From positions 1-64,000 of the forward strand of contig JAFZLD010000026.1 of the NCBI GenBank assembly GCA_017553505.1: DNA of 64,000 nucleotides, read 5' to 3'. Made by a program: the position numbers and the translations under genes. Positions within the stretch are counted from its first letter, which is position 1; each line of letters begins with the position of its first letter. Below the pieces are notes generated by a model. It was given only the letters and a program-made list of their open reading frames with translations. It searched no databases and had not been told where the DNA came from. This document shows, one piece after another, positions 32,435-41,957 of the stretch. Origin of the DNA: Lachnospiraceae bacterium. Lineage in GTDB: Bacteria > Bacillota > Clostridia > Lachnospirales > Lachnospiraceae.

Positions 32435-34600
32435 TTATACGCTCTCATTGTACTTTCGTAAAATAACTTTAACTTCGGGAAGCGATTCCATGAATACTTC
32501 CACGCACTTAGGATCAAACTGGGTGCCTGAGCCTTCCTGAATCAGTGCAAGTGCTTCTTCAAGCGGGAATGCCGGTTTATAAACGCGCGTTGACGTCAAT
32601 GCATCGAACACATCCGCCACAGAAGTAATTCGAGCCGAAAGCGGAATCACCTCGCCGTGCAAGCCTTCGGGATAGCCCTTGCCGTCCCAGCGCTCGTGAT
32701 GATATGCCGCCATGTTTCTTGCTTCTTTAAGGTAGTTCTCACCTTCTACGGTACTGATTGCTTTTTCCATAATCTTCTCGCCCGCAGAGGTGTGAGTCTT
32801 CATAATTTCAAATTCCTCGGCTGTAAGCTTGCCGGGCTTGTTCAAAATACTGTCGGGAATGTTAATCTTTCCGATATCGTGAAGAGGCGCGCTTCGTACT
32901 ATGTCAGATATAAACTGTGGTGTAACCTTACCCGCATAGTAACCTTTTTTCATAAGTCCTTCGCCGATAATCTTAACGTAAGCCGCCATTTTCTGAATGT
33001 GGGCGCCGGTATCGGAGTCTCTGTTTTCGACCAGGTCCGCCATGGTAATAATAAGACCGTCCTGCATCTTGGCTGTTGCGTCCGTATATCTTCTGATGCT
33101 TCGCATCTGCTCGGTCTGGTTGAGTGTCATGTCACAGATTGAATAATAAAGCTTCTCAACCTCGTCCTCGGTATTAATTTCCAAGGTTCTTATGTCCTTA
33201 ACCACTTCATCGAGCTTCTTTTGGTCGCTGCCCGCTTTAATGAAGCGTTCAACCGCCATAACAATTGAGTTGATGGGGTATACAAGGAATGTACCCGCAG
33301 TCCAGATTCCGTAAGCCAGTATCAAAAGAAACAGTCCCGCCATCATAAGTACGATATGCACAAGAAAGTCTCTCATATAATTCGACAAATACTGAATATA
33401 AGTGTCGGCACATGCATACGCAACGCATTTACCGTCACTGTTGAATATGGGCGTATACGAGGTAATGAAATAGTTCCATTGTGTTTTAATCGGAATCGAC
33501 GGCATATCTTTGCCTGCCAGGAAATCATCTAAGTACGGAGCTATAACACCGTCAACCGGATAAGTTTCTCCCGGTTCGTAACCCGGTATGGGCTCTTCAT
33601 GGTAGTTTCCTTCATAATCCATGTTGGCATCCAGGTCGAACACAAATGTCATATCGGTCTCATCTATCTGAATTACGGATAAATTCTGAACACCGTATGC
33701 GTTATCCCGAATCTTGTACATAAGTTGCTCGGTATCGAGATATCCAGGCGTATTGACTCCGTATTTTATATATTTAGCTATGGAATCTCCGTCAACTATC
33801 TGGCTTACAAAGTTGGCAGCACCTTTATTTATCTCGGTTCTCTCATTAATTGCGTTTTCAAAATAAAGTCTGATACCTACCCAGAACATGATAATAACAA
33901 GCAGGATAGCCATGCCGCTCATGGTAAGGGTCATTCTGGTACGAACGGAGCGCTTGTTATCTTTGCTCCACCGTCTCATGGTCTTTTTTTCGGTTTCGGA
34001 GAGCGGTACCTGTCTCCATGTACTGTTTCTAAGCTTTTTCTTAAGCTTCTCCGGCAGAAAACGAACCACCAGATAAGCTACCATAAACGAAATTCCTTTA
34101 TCCGGAACATTTACAAGAATTTCTACAACAATGAATGTCAGAAATGCCGGCACGCCCGTTGCTTGTGAAAAAGCAGAAACCGAGTCGCCGATAAATGTAT
34201 TCTGAGGCTGTCCGAAAAGTCTCCACTGAATCAATCCTCCGACAATGCCCGTTATAACGCTTAATTTCAGAATCAAAAGAATCTTATTCTTAATCTTCCT
34301 AATATCATTTCTGCTTATAAACTCAACCACCGTAAGAGCTGTGATTGCATTGACTATACTGAAATAAATGGAGTCTGGGTAAAAGAAACCGCACATCATG
34401 TTGGTCATAACTGCGGTAAGAATGCCCGGAAAATATCCGCAGAGGATTGCAACAGTGATTGTGCCGATAGTGTCAAAATAAAACGGCACACTCTGCCTGT
34501 ATGTAAAAGAAGCGAGAACAACGTTAAACGTAATTCCCATTAAAATGCAAATCGAGCTTATTATTCTTTCGCTGTGTTTTTTGCGTAAATCGTGCTTCAC
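32435..34600 (-). CDS. Membrane HD-GYP phosphodiesterase with extracytoplasmic sensor
   Basis: A 721-residue protein if translated from GTG at 34598-34600, which I prefer because GGAGG lies exactly 8 bases before it; an upstream ATG at 34630 lacks a ribosome site. The N-terminus has about six helices resembling an ECF-type substrate-capture fold (residues about 15-185). A further helix, an extracytoplasmic Cache-like domain (about 250-395) and a helix near 415 follow. The cytoplasmic HD-GYP domain is canonical: APLHDIGKINIPDSIL, MKTHTSAGEKI, YHHERWDGKGYPEGLHGE and SVADVFDALTS. Such enzymes hydrolyse cyclic-di-GMP. It is the first gene of the four-gene signalling operon, 30 bases before the hybrid kinase. 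Confidence 0.87.
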   Translation of the reverse strand: MKHDLRKKHSERIISSICILMGITFNVVLASFTYRQSVPFYFDTIGTITVAILCGYFPGILTAVMTNMMCGFFYPDSIYFSIVNAITALTVVEFISRNDIRKIKNKILLILKLSVITGIVGGLIQWRLFGQPQNTFIGDSVSAFSQATGVPAFLTFIVVEILVNVPDKGISFMVAYLVVRFLPEKLKKKLRNSTWRQVPLSETEKKTMRRWSKDNKRSVRTRMTLTMSGMAILLVIIMFWVGIRLYFENAINERTEINKGAANFVSQIVDGDSIAKYIKYGVNTPGYLDTEQLMYKIRDNAYGVQNLSVIQIDETDMTFVFDLDANMDYEGNYHEEPIPGYEPGETYPVDGVIAPYLDDFLAGKDMPSIPIKTQWNYFITSYTPIFNSDGKCVAYACADTYIQYLSNYMRDFLVHIVLMMAGLFLLILAYGIWTAGTFLVYPINSIVMAVERFIKAGSDQKKLDEVVKDIRTLEINTEDEVEKLYYSICDMTLNQTEQMRSIRRYTDATAKMQDGLIITMADLVENRDSDTGAHIQKMAAYVKIIGEGLMKKGYYAGKVTPQFISDIVRSAPLHDIGKINIPDSILNKPGKLTAEEFEIMKTHTSAGEKIMEKAISTVEGENYLKEARNMAAYHHERWDGKGYPEGLHGEVIPLSARITSVADVFDALTSTRVYKPAFPLEEALALIQEGSGTQFDPKCVEVFMESLPEVKVILRKYNESV

Positions 34601-34698
34601 GTATCGTGCCTCCGATAAATATTCGGGCATATTTTCAAGTGCTTTTTGCACATAAACATCCAAAAATAATGATATCACCGAGTTATTTAACAAAAGGC

Positions 34699-34738
34699 AA
34701 AAAAAGCTGCCATTTCAAGCGAAATGACAGTTTTTTTG
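34699..34738. terminator. Terminator of the sugar operon, bidirectional in form
   Basis: CTGCCATTTC (34707-34716), loop AAGC, GAAATGACAG (34721-34730), flanked by an A-run on one side and a T-run on the other. On the minus strand the stem is followed by TTTTTTT, directly after the GH127 stop at 34747. Confidence 0.85.
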
Positions 34739-34746
34739 ATAAATTG

Positions 34747-36591
34747 TTATTTTTTTACCTTAAAATACACCTGATAAGGCTCGTAACCTACCTCGTTAAG
34801 CTTCATAAAGCTGATTCCGGGGTCAAGATTCTCGGTCTTATAGAAGGTTCTGAAGTCGCCCCACTGACGTTCTGTGTCGGCGGAAAGTTCCTTGCAGGGG
34901 TCGGCGGTCTCTATTGTGAGAACACGCTCTTGCTTGGTAATGCCGGCAAGCACTTCCGAACCGTATCTGAATGCTCCCACAGTGTTGTCATCGGGAAGGG
35001 TAATAAACTTAAGTCCGATGGGAAGAATTACTGTCACGGTGTCTTCTTTGTCCCATACACGCTTAATCTTTACAAAGTCACATTTCTTGGTCTCTGCAAC
35101 AAGCTCATCGTTAATGTAGATGGCCGCTTTCTTGTCAATCCATTCGGGGATGCGCACGTAAAGCGTAATCTCTGCATTTTCGCCGGTCTCGACAGAAATA
35201 ATGTATTTCTTGAAGTCGGGCTTATTGGCATATGCGGCGGTGGTATCCGTAACTGTCTGCTTGGCATTGTTCTCGGAAGAGTTCATGAGGCTTCCGTTCA
35301 TGCGGTCCTCTCGCACACGTACCTTCACGAGAACGTCCTCGGTCACGAAGTCAGCCTCTGCATTTAAGTACTGTGTCACGTAAATGCTGTTGCCGTCCTG
35401 ATAGAATATGTGACGGTTCCAAGCGGCATTGGCCTGCACCATAGTACCGTGACAGCAAAAGAAAGAATCTTTCTCTCCCGCCCAGTCTTTCTTGGAGCCT
35501 GCTTTGAGCGGCAGGAAGTAGGTAAGCAAGCCTTCGCCCTTGCTGCCTTCATAAGGCATTCCCTGCCAGTAAGTCTGAGCTTTGATACCGTTCTGAACGT
35601 TGTACTCAATGTACTGTGAGTAAAGCGGATCTTTGGTCTGTTTAAAGAGGAAGTCCGCAAGACGAATCATGTTGTATACGGTGCAGTGTTCCTGGTTCTT
35701 ATCACCGAGACGAGCCTTAAACTTCATCTTTGGAGTCCAGATTTCACCCTGTGTCTGACCGCCTGTTACGAAGATTCCTCTGTCGGTAACGGCGCATTTC
35801 CAGTAGGCTTTAACTATATCAAGGTATTTCTTGTCACCTGTAACTTCGAATGCTCTTGCACAACCCATAATCTCGGGGATTGTGGTATTGGCATGCATGT
35901 TGGTAAGAACGTCCTTGCCCTCAAGAAGGGGATTGAAGAGGCGTCCTCTGTAGTAGCGCTTGAGAAGCTCCTCGTACTTGGCATCGCCCGTTATCTCAAG
36001 AAGGTCTGCCCATACTTCAAGCATTCCGCCTGTCTCTACATCAAGAATGTCGTCAAACTCCTCGCGGCTATACTGTCCGCTCCACTTATAGAACCAGTCT
36101 GCGAGGTGGTCGGCTATGTCGAGAGCCTTTTCAAGCTTCATAATCTTGTAAACGTCCACAAGGCCCATAAAGAGCTTGTGAATGGTATACTGAGGCGCCC
36201 AGACAGCCTTACCCTTCGCTATCCAGTAAAGATACTTCTCGGGGATGGAGCAAGCCCACTCTCCGCCGTTGTCAATCTGGCATTCTTTGAGTTCGTCTAA
36301 GATTGCGGAAGTCTTGGCATAGAGCTCGAGGTCTTCTTTTTCCTCGTATACAAAAGCAGCCGCCGAAAGCCAGTGACCTAAGAAATGGCCTCTTAACTGG
36401 CAGGACAAATCCTCCCAGCCGTCCAATGCTTCCTTGTTGTTGCCGCGACCCGTAACTCTTCCTGCCTCAAACAGGAAGCTTCTGAGTAACTGCCAGTTTT
36501 CAAGAGACATAAGGTACTGCTTGTTGCGCATCTCGCGTCTTATTAAGTCGCCTTCAAAAATTCTAACGTTTTTTCCTTTTAACTCTTTCAT
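34747..36591 (-). CDS. GH127-family glycosidase (beta-L-arabinofuranosidase-like)
   Basis: Predicted cytoplasmic retaining glycosidase of the former DUF1680 group. Its characterised GH127 member, HypBA1, removes beta-L-arabinofuranose and uses a zinc-bound Cys nucleophile. The 614 residues lack a signal peptide. The zinc set fits the HypBA1 pattern E-x-C then C-C: E301 and C303 in NQEHCTVYN, C379 and C380 in SFFCCHGTM, with nearly the same spacing as E338/C340/C417/C418. An (alpha/alpha) barrel precedes, with QYTIHKLFMGLVD. A C-terminal beta domain follows. AAGGA is 8 bases from the ATG. It is the last gene of the sugar operon, 11 bases after GH31. Confidence 0.87.
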   Translation of the reverse strand: MKELKGKNVRIFEGDLIRREMRNKQYLMSLENWQLLRSFLFEAGRVTGRGNNKEALDGWEDLSCQLRGHFLGHWLSAAAFVYEEKEDLELYAKTSAILDELKECQIDNGGEWACSIPEKYLYWIAKGKAVWAPQYTIHKLFMGLVDVYKIMKLEKALDIADHLADWFYKWSGQYSREEFDDILDVETGGMLEVWADLLEITGDAKYEELLKRYYRGRLFNPLLEGKDVLTNMHANTTIPEIMGCARAFEVTGDKKYLDIVKAYWKCAVTDRGIFVTGGQTQGEIWTPKMKFKARLGDKNQEHCTVYNMIRLADFLFKQTKDPLYSQYIEYNVQNGIKAQTYWQGMPYEGSKGEGLLTYFLPLKAGSKKDWAGEKDSFFCCHGTMVQANAAWNRHIFYQDGNSIYVTQYLNAEADFVTEDVLVKVRVREDRMNGSLMNSSENNAKQTVTDTTAAYANKPDFKKYIISVETGENAEITLYVRIPEWIDKKAAIYINDELVAETKKCDFVKIKRVWDKEDTVTVILPIGLKFITLPDDNTVGAFRYGSEVLAGITKQERVLTIETADPCKELSADTERQWGDFRTFYKTENLDPGISFMKLNEVGYEPYQVYFKVKK

Positions 36592-36602
36592 ACTCTTATT
36601 CC

Positions 36603-38933
36603 TTATTTACCGATGATTGTGCAGGTTGTAGTAACCTTGTATTCCGCATTGCCGGTTTCGGCTGACGATAACTTACCGGCATCGTCGTTCCACATAAATT
36701 TCTGAAGGCTGTAGTCGCCCTCTTCATAACCGTAGCCCTCACCCGCGTCATTGTAAAGCGTAAAGGTGCAGTCGTCGCCGGGGTAGATGTTAAGAACAGT
36801 CTTTTCCTTTTCGTCATTCATGGGAATAATGCTTCCCGCCTTAACATACAGCGGTATTCTGTCGATTGTGGCCTGAGCCTTGATATGCTGTCCTCCCGCA
36901 TACTTCTTGCCCGTGTGGAAATCGTACCACTCAGCGCCCTTGGGAAGCCATACGTCGATGGTCTTATCGCTGTCTGAGGTTTCTGTCACTCCGTAGTATA
37001 AAGGCTTGGTAACCGGACATACCATAAGGCTGTCGCCCACCATAAACTGCTTTAAGTCCTTATAGCACTCTGCGTCCTCAGGGAACTCAAAGAACAAAGG
37101 CTTAATAAACATCTTATCCTCAAGTGCCACCGAAGCAGCTACCGAATATATGTAAGGCATAAGCTTCTCTCTCAAGCGAATCGCACCTACGATAGCATCA
37201 TAGAACGGGTCGCCCTTATCACCGAAGTTCCAAGGCTCGCGACACACATCTGTGCCGTGGCTTCTAAACATCGACAGGAACGCTCCGTACTGAAGCCATC
37301 TTGTATAAAGCTCTCTGTAGCGAGGGTCTTGAGCACCGTCCTCATACTCTCCGCTCCAATACCACTCACGTCCGTTCTTTACAAAGAAAGCGCCTATATC
37401 AAGCGTCCAGTACGCAATCGAAGTCATTGCAAGCTGCAAGCCTTCGATAATCTGCTTATTAAAGGTATCCCAACTTGCGCTGATATCTCCGGACCATACT
37501 ACCGCACCATACTGATGCGAACCGTAGTATCCGCTTCTGGTAAGATTCAGCACGCGCTTCTCGGGCTTAACTTCACGCTGTCCCACATATATGTTACGCG
37601 CGTGATATAAACCGTAGCCGTTACCCTTATCTATGTACATGGAATCCATTGAGCGTTCTTTAAAGTCGTAGAAAAGCTTCTCGGGCAGAGGTCTCTTAAG
37701 CACCTCCCACTCGGGAGTGATGGGCTCACTCGAATCGCACCACCAGCTTTCAACATTCTCGGAAAGAAGCCCCCTCTTAACCTGATCGAAATACAGCTTA
37801 CCGGCCTTCTCGTCAAAAGCATCATATACGTTCGTACCGGGCAAAAGAAGCCCTTCCTTCTTAAACTCAGCATAATTCTCCGTGCACTCGTTCATGGAAG
37901 GCCAGATAGAAAGCATAAAGTGAATACCGTCATCGTTAAGCTTCTTAACCATAGCCTTAACGTCGGGGAAACGCTTCTTGTCAAATATCTTCTCGCCCCA
38001 CTTGCCGTCTTCCCAGCTCATCCAGTCAAGGACGATACAGCCAAGCGGAATATCGCGCTCTACAAACTCTGCGGCGGTCTCCTCGATTTCTTCCTGCGTC
38101 TCGTAGCGTTCTTTGGACTGAACGTAAGAATATGCCCACTTGGGAAGCATAGCGGCGCTGCCTGTCATGCGTCTTACAGCGCTTACGATATCCTCGTATG
38201 AATCCTCCGCGAGTATAAAGTAATCAATATACCTATCCGCCGAAGTATACATGTATGTGCCGTACGCGGTATCCGAGAAAATAGCGGGGCTCATGGTCGT
38301 AAACATCACGCCGTAACCCTTGCTCGATATGAACATCGGAAGCGAAATCTGCTTGTTGGCCTGATGAATGTACCTTGTGGTGCCTCTGTAATTGTAAACA
38401 CCTTCCTCGTACTGACCGAGGCCGTAAATCTTCTCATCCTCAGCAAAAGAAATAAAGGTCTTAGTCTCGTAAAAGCTATCGTAGTACTCTCTCTCCGCGC
38501 TTACCACGTGCTTCTTGATACCGTCGCGGGTCTCGATGTCTTCTGTCTCGATGTGCCCGTTTCTTTTGAGGCGAAGGGCGTCGAACTTCACCAATTCCCT
38601 CTCGGCCTTGGGGCTCTCTGCGTACAGCTTCATGCCCTTTTTGTACAAAGAAACAGACGCATTGGCCTTAAGCACTTTAACAGTCAGTTCGGCAGCATTG
38701 ACATAGTACGCCTCAGCATCTGCGTCAACGGTAACCTGTGTCGGCTTCGTAAGCTTAAGATAATCAGCCTGGCCGGATCTGAACTCTGTACCTTCGGTAT
38801 AAGAAACTCTGACATTCTTACCCCTGTATACCGTTATTCTTAATGTTCCGTGCTCACTCGTAAAAATAATCGATCCATCCTGCTCATGAATCGATTCAAC
38901 TGTTCTTGATAAGTCTTTGACAGGTGTAAGCAT
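36603..38933 (-). CDS. GH31-family glycosidase, alpha-xylosidase-like
   Basis: Predicted cytoplasmic retaining alpha-glycosidase of 776 residues with no signal peptide. An N-terminal beta-sandwich (about 1-240) has FYETKTFISFAEDEKIYGLG. The barrel carries the catalytic nucleophile D400 in SWWCDSSEP and the acid/base D483 in VWSGDISASWDT. The W-W-x-D-x-x-E-P form is the one I associate with bacterial alpha-xylosidases rather than maltose-type alpha-glucosidases. The C-terminal beta domains contain PLYVKAGSIIPM. With GH127 and an Lpl-type importer, the likely job is trimming imported plant oligosaccharides. AGGAG is 7 bases from the ATG. Confidence 0.9.
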   Translation of the reverse strand: MLTPVKDLSRTVESIHEQDGSIIFTSEHGTLRITVYRGKNVRVSYTEGTEFRSGQADYLKLTKPTQVTVDADAEAYYVNAAELTVKVLKANASVSLYKKGMKLYAESPKAERELVKFDALRLKRNGHIETEDIETRDGIKKHVVSAEREYYDSFYETKTFISFAEDEKIYGLGQYEEGVYNYRGTTRYIHQANKQISLPMFISSKGYGVMFTTMSPAIFSDTAYGTYMYTSADRYIDYFILAEDSYEDIVSAVRRMTGSAAMLPKWAYSYVQSKERYETQEEIEETAAEFVERDIPLGCIVLDWMSWEDGKWGEKIFDKKRFPDVKAMVKKLNDDGIHFMLSIWPSMNECTENYAEFKKEGLLLPGTNVYDAFDEKAGKLYFDQVKRGLLSENVESWWCDSSEPITPEWEVLKRPLPEKLFYDFKERSMDSMYIDKGNGYGLYHARNIYVGQREVKPEKRVLNLTRSGYYGSHQYGAVVWSGDISASWDTFNKQIIEGLQLAMTSIAYWTLDIGAFFVKNGREWYWSGEYEDGAQDPRYRELYTRWLQYGAFLSMFRSHGTDVCREPWNFGDKGDPFYDAIVGAIRLREKLMPYIYSVAASVALEDKMFIKPLFFEFPEDAECYKDLKQFMVGDSLMVCPVTKPLYYGVTETSDSDKTIDVWLPKGAEWYDFHTGKKYAGGQHIKAQATIDRIPLYVKAGSIIPMNDEKEKTVLNIYPGDDCTFTLYNDAGEGYGYEEGDYSLQKFMWNDDAGKLSSAETGNAEYKVTTTCTIIGK

Positions 38934-38962
38934 TGTAAATCTCCTAAATTTCTGTATAAGCA

Positions 38963-38984
38963 GGGCGAAGAATACTCTTCGCCC
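38963..38984 (-). other. Intercistronic hairpin between lacI-type gene and GH31
   Basis: GGGCGAAG and CTTCGCCC form an 8-bp stem with a 6-base loop, just after the regulator stop. There is no T-run, so it is more likely an mRNA stability or processing element than a terminator. Confidence 0.55.
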
Positions 38985-38994
38985 GTAATATTCG

Positions 38995-40035
38995 TTATCT
39001 TATGGAATCCCTGAGGATAAGTTCACAGGGAACCTTGTATGCCGAGGCGGGAGCATTTCTGAATTCCTCATCCTCGATTTCTCTGATCATAAGCTCTGCA
39101 CATTTCTCGCCGATTCCCTTAAGGGGAAGTTCGCATGTGGAAAGCTTGGGGGACATGAACTCGGATATTTCTCTGTTGTCAAATCCAAAGACCGAAATGT
39201 CCTTGCCTACAACAAGTCCTGCTTCAAGCGCCGCATCATATGCGCCTGCAGCCATAAGGTCGTTCATGCACCATATTGTGGTAACTCCTTTATTAAGGAG
39301 CTGCTTGGCATATTCTTTGCCGGTTTCTCTTTCCCAGTCGGCAAAATAAATTATTGATTCATCATATTTGATACCAAATTCTTTAAGTGCTTTCCGGTAG
39401 CCCTTAAGTCTCTCGACGGTATGAAGGTTCTCTTCCTTGCCGGCGATAACACCTATCTTGCGATGTCCGCCTGCGATTAAGTATCTGGTAAGCATTTCGC
39501 TTCCGCCTTCATCATCGATAAGTACCGACTTATACTCGCTGTCTCTTGCCGGGCCATAGGCAAAAACAACGGGAATCCCGTAATCACTCGGAATATTGTT
39601 AAGTACGTGGCCGTGAGCGGCAACGTAAATTACACCGTCGGCGCGCATAGCCTGCGCTTCGAGCAGTGCGGGAGATGTATTGGCTTTTAAAAGATTCTCT
39701 TCGCCCAAAGTAAGACCGGTCTTCTTCCACTTTTCGTACATGGCCATATTGATAAGGATACTTCTGTAGCCCTTCTGCTCGCACACGTCCATAATAGCCT
39801 CAACGATGGGCGGTGTGGAAAACTGCAACAGTTCCTCTGCAATAATACATATGCACTTATTGTTCTGGCGTCGCATTCCCTGTGCAAAGAAATTGGGACG
39901 ATAACCCGTCTTCTCAACTACTTCGAGAACTCTTCTCTTGGTTTCTTCCGTCATGTTGGACTTGCCATTTAAAATGTTTGAAACGGTACTGGGAGAAACG
40001 TTGCACATTTTTGCGATTTCTTTAACGGTAATCAC
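38995..40035 (-). CDS. LacI-family transcriptional regulator
   Basis: A 346-residue repressor-type protein. The N-terminal helix-turn-helix and hinge (ITVKEIAKMCNVSPSTVSN, then LNGKSNMTEETK, about residues 2-60) bind DNA. The rest is a periplasmic-binding-protein-like effector domain with SVLIDDEGGSEMLTRYLI, GHRKIGVIAGKEE and VFGFDNREISEFMSPKLST. Translation starts at GTG (40033-40035), 7 bases after GGAG. It is encoded inside the operon it probably controls: tandem CG-centred operator-like repeats lie right after the operon promoter near 43.85 kb. The inducer is presumably a sugar taken up by the linked transporter. Confidence 0.92.
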   Translation of the reverse strand: MITVKEIAKMCNVSPSTVSNILNGKSNMTEETKRRVLEVVEKTGYRPNFFAQGMRRQNNKCICIIAEELLQFSTPPIVEAIMDVCEQKGYRSILINMAMYEKWKKTGLTLGEENLLKANTSPALLEAQAMRADGVIYVAAHGHVLNNIPSDYGIPVVFAYGPARDSEYKSVLIDDEGGSEMLTRYLIAGGHRKIGVIAGKEENLHTVERLKGYRKALKEFGIKYDESIIYFADWERETGKEYAKQLLNKGVTTIWCMNDLMAAGAYDAALEAGLVVGKDISVFGFDNREISEFMSPKLSTCELPLKGIGEKCAELMIREIEDEEFRNAPASAYKVPCELILRDSIR

Positions 40036-40053
40036 TTTGAAACTCCTCTATTG

Positions 40054-40072
40054 TTAAGGTCTTTCACCTTAA
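40054..40072 (-). repeat. Inverted repeat in lacI-type gene leader
   Basis: TTAAGGT and ACCTTAA flank a 5-base centre, close to the GTG start of the regulator. It could be an internal regulatory site or a small RNA hairpin. Confidence 0.35.
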
Positions 40073-40094
40073 TCCATACTTTCTTCTTAATAGA

Positions 40095-40120
40095 CCCCTG
40101 CCGTGGTAATCCGACAGGGG
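40095..40120 (-). other. GC-rich hairpin after the binding-protein gene
   Basis: CCCCTGCCG and CGACAGGGG pair (one wobble) around an 8-base loop. The hairpin follows the binding-protein stop (40142) and has no strong T-run. This position suits a 3' stabiliser that keeps binding-protein mRNA more abundant than the downstream enzymes. Confidence 0.6.
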
Positions 40121-40141
40121 CCCAGATATTAAGTATATACC

Positions 40142-41893
40142 TTACTTTGCAGCCTGCATAGCCTCAAGTTCAATTGTGTACTTATCAACATCAAACTTGT
40201 AAAGCTGATCGAAGCCTAAGCTGTTAAGATTCTCAACCATTTCGTCCCACATGGAATCGAATTCGGCATCGCTCTTAGCAAAGATCATTCTCCAAGAAGC
40301 ATCCTTAACTTCCTGACCTACCTGGTTTCTGATAACTGTGATGTCAGCATCATCGGAAGGAAGTGATACGGATACGCTGGGTCTTACAAGAAGTGCATTG
40401 TTAGCCTTCATCCAGTCAACGGGTTCAGCAACACCAAATCTTGCGCTCCACTCGTTCTTGGTCTTGGTAGCTGTTGCTTTCTTCCAAGATGACCAGTGAG
40501 TGTTACCATAAGGTTCGCCTGTGTTGGGGTTGGTGGAGATTGCGCTTACAATCCACTGGTTGATAGCGTTGTTACCGTCTGAGTAACCTGCTCCGCCGTA
40601 CTCTTCGGGAACGGGAAGGTTGTCCATAAGAGCGTTGTCGTTAAGGATAGAGAACTTACCATCGATGATTTCATAGTTAAAGCCTTCGATACCGTTATGC
40701 TGGAAGGTACATCCTTCGGGTGAAGCATACCAGTCAAGGAACTTCATGATGCGATCGAGTTTTTCGCCTTCAACGCCTGAACCAACACCGAATAAACGAC
40801 CCGATCCATAGTAAGAGTCAGATGTGGTGTAGTAGTTCTGATCTTTAACGGGGATGAAAATCATACCCTTGCCGTCTGCAAGTCTTTCCTGGGTATTCCA
40901 GAAACCTACCTGCCAGCTGTACCAGAATGTGTAAACCTGTCCTGCGCTCATCTTAGCACATGCAGCGTCCCAGTTCTGAGAACCGGAGTCGGGGTCAACA
41001 AGACCCATCTGGTTAGCCTTGTATAAGAACTTAAGCATCTTGTAGTATGTAGCGTTCTTGTCTGTAAGAGGAACAAACTTATCGTCTGCTGTAAGGATTG
41101 CGGAACCCTTAATCTTCTCGCCGTACCAGGTGGTAAGCTGAACAACGTTAGCGATACCGATCATACCGTCGTTGTTGTCCCAGTCGGGCCAAAGTGAGAA
41201 ACCATAAGCGGGATCGCCGGCTTCATTGGTGGGGTTAGCATCCTGAATCTGCTTGATAACATCAAGGAGACCGTCAAGGTCAGCAATGTCGGGAGCGCCG
41301 ACTCCTGAGTATAAATCCCAGCGAAGCATAGGGCTTGAGTAAATAACATCATCCGAGAAAGCTGTGGGAGAAGTGTTGGTCATTTCGCAAGGAATACCAT
41401 AGATCTTACCGTCAGTATTTCCGGGAAGACCACTGTTGTAAGTGGTAATCTGTCTGTCGAACTCTTTAAGGTTGCTTGCATTAGCATATTCTGCAGTAAT
41501 GTCCTTAATGAGACCTGCCTGTACACAATCGCTGAAGTGTGTAGGATCAAGTACTACGATATCACCTAAGTTACCTGTTGCTGTTCTGGTCTGATAAACA
41601 GCGTCGCCTGCTACCTGAGGAGCAATAATGTTAAGTTCGATATTGAAACGATCCTTAACAACCTTTGCAAACCAACCGGTCTGTGTGCCCTGGTAGTTAG
41701 CTGCCTCGTCGTATACTTCTACAACGAGTGTTTCATCTGAAGATGAGCTTGCGGCAGCACCGCCGTCATCTTTCTTTTCCGTTGAAGTCTGTGTGCCTGC
41801 ATTGCTTCCCGAATCTGTGGTCTTGCCACATCCTGCAAGAGATGCTGCTACGAGTGTCAACGAAAGTAACATTGCAACTACTCTCTTCTTCAT
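40142..41893 (-). CDS. Sugar-binding lipoprotein of Lpl-type ABC importer
   Basis: A 583-residue extracellular solute-binding lipoprotein. The signal peptide ends SLAGC (Cys22), followed by a Ser/Thr/Asp linker. The mature protein has the family 1-like pattern: VEVYDEAANYQGTQTGWFAK, DLDGLLDVIKQIQDANPT, ADGKGMIFIPVKDQNYYT and DRIMKFLDWYASPEG. The large size is typical for binding proteins partnered with LplB/LplC-type permeases. AAAGGAGG lies before the ATG. The permease genes are directly upstream, and the glycosidases downstream suggest complex oligosaccharides as ligands. Confidence 0.9.
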   Translation of the reverse strand: MKKRVVAMLLSLTLVAASLAGCGKTTDSGSNAGTQTSTEKKDDGGAAASSSSDETLVVEVYDEAANYQGTQTGWFAKVVKDRFNIELNIIAPQVAGDAVYQTRTATGNLGDIVVLDPTHFSDCVQAGLIKDITAEYANASNLKEFDRQITTYNSGLPGNTDGKIYGIPCEMTNTSPTAFSDDVIYSSPMLRWDLYSGVGAPDIADLDGLLDVIKQIQDANPTNEAGDPAYGFSLWPDWDNNDGMIGIANVVQLTTWYGEKIKGSAILTADDKFVPLTDKNATYYKMLKFLYKANQMGLVDPDSGSQNWDAACAKMSAGQVYTFWYSWQVGFWNTQERLADGKGMIFIPVKDQNYYTTSDSYYGSGRLFGVGSGVEGEKLDRIMKFLDWYASPEGCTFQHNGIEGFNYEIIDGKFSILNDNALMDNLPVPEEYGGAGYSDGNNAINQWIVSAISTNPNTGEPYGNTHWSSWKKATATKTKNEWSARFGVAEPVDWMKANNALLVRPSVSVSLPSDDADITVIRNQVGQEVKDASWRMIFAKSDAEFDSMWDEMVENLNSLGFDQLYKFDVDKYTIELEAMQAAK

Positions 41894-41957
41894 AATATCC
41901 TCCTTTAAGATTATGAAATAAGTTATATATCTAACGGCCCACCCGTTAAATATCGTA

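Noticed and set aside
34601-34693. Longer N-terminus of the HD-GYP protein (TTG at 34693 or ATG at 34630)
   Set aside because: Neither has a ribosome site, while GTG 34600 is exactly 8 bases after GGAGG.
34606-35367. 253-codon open frame on the plus strand
   Set aside because: It is antisense to GH127 and crosses the operon terminator; the composition is not protein-like in the family sense.
40095-40120. Transcription terminator after the sugar-binding protein
   Set aside because: The stem is strong but no T-run follows, and the downstream genes belong functionally to the operon. A stabilising or processing hairpin is more likely.
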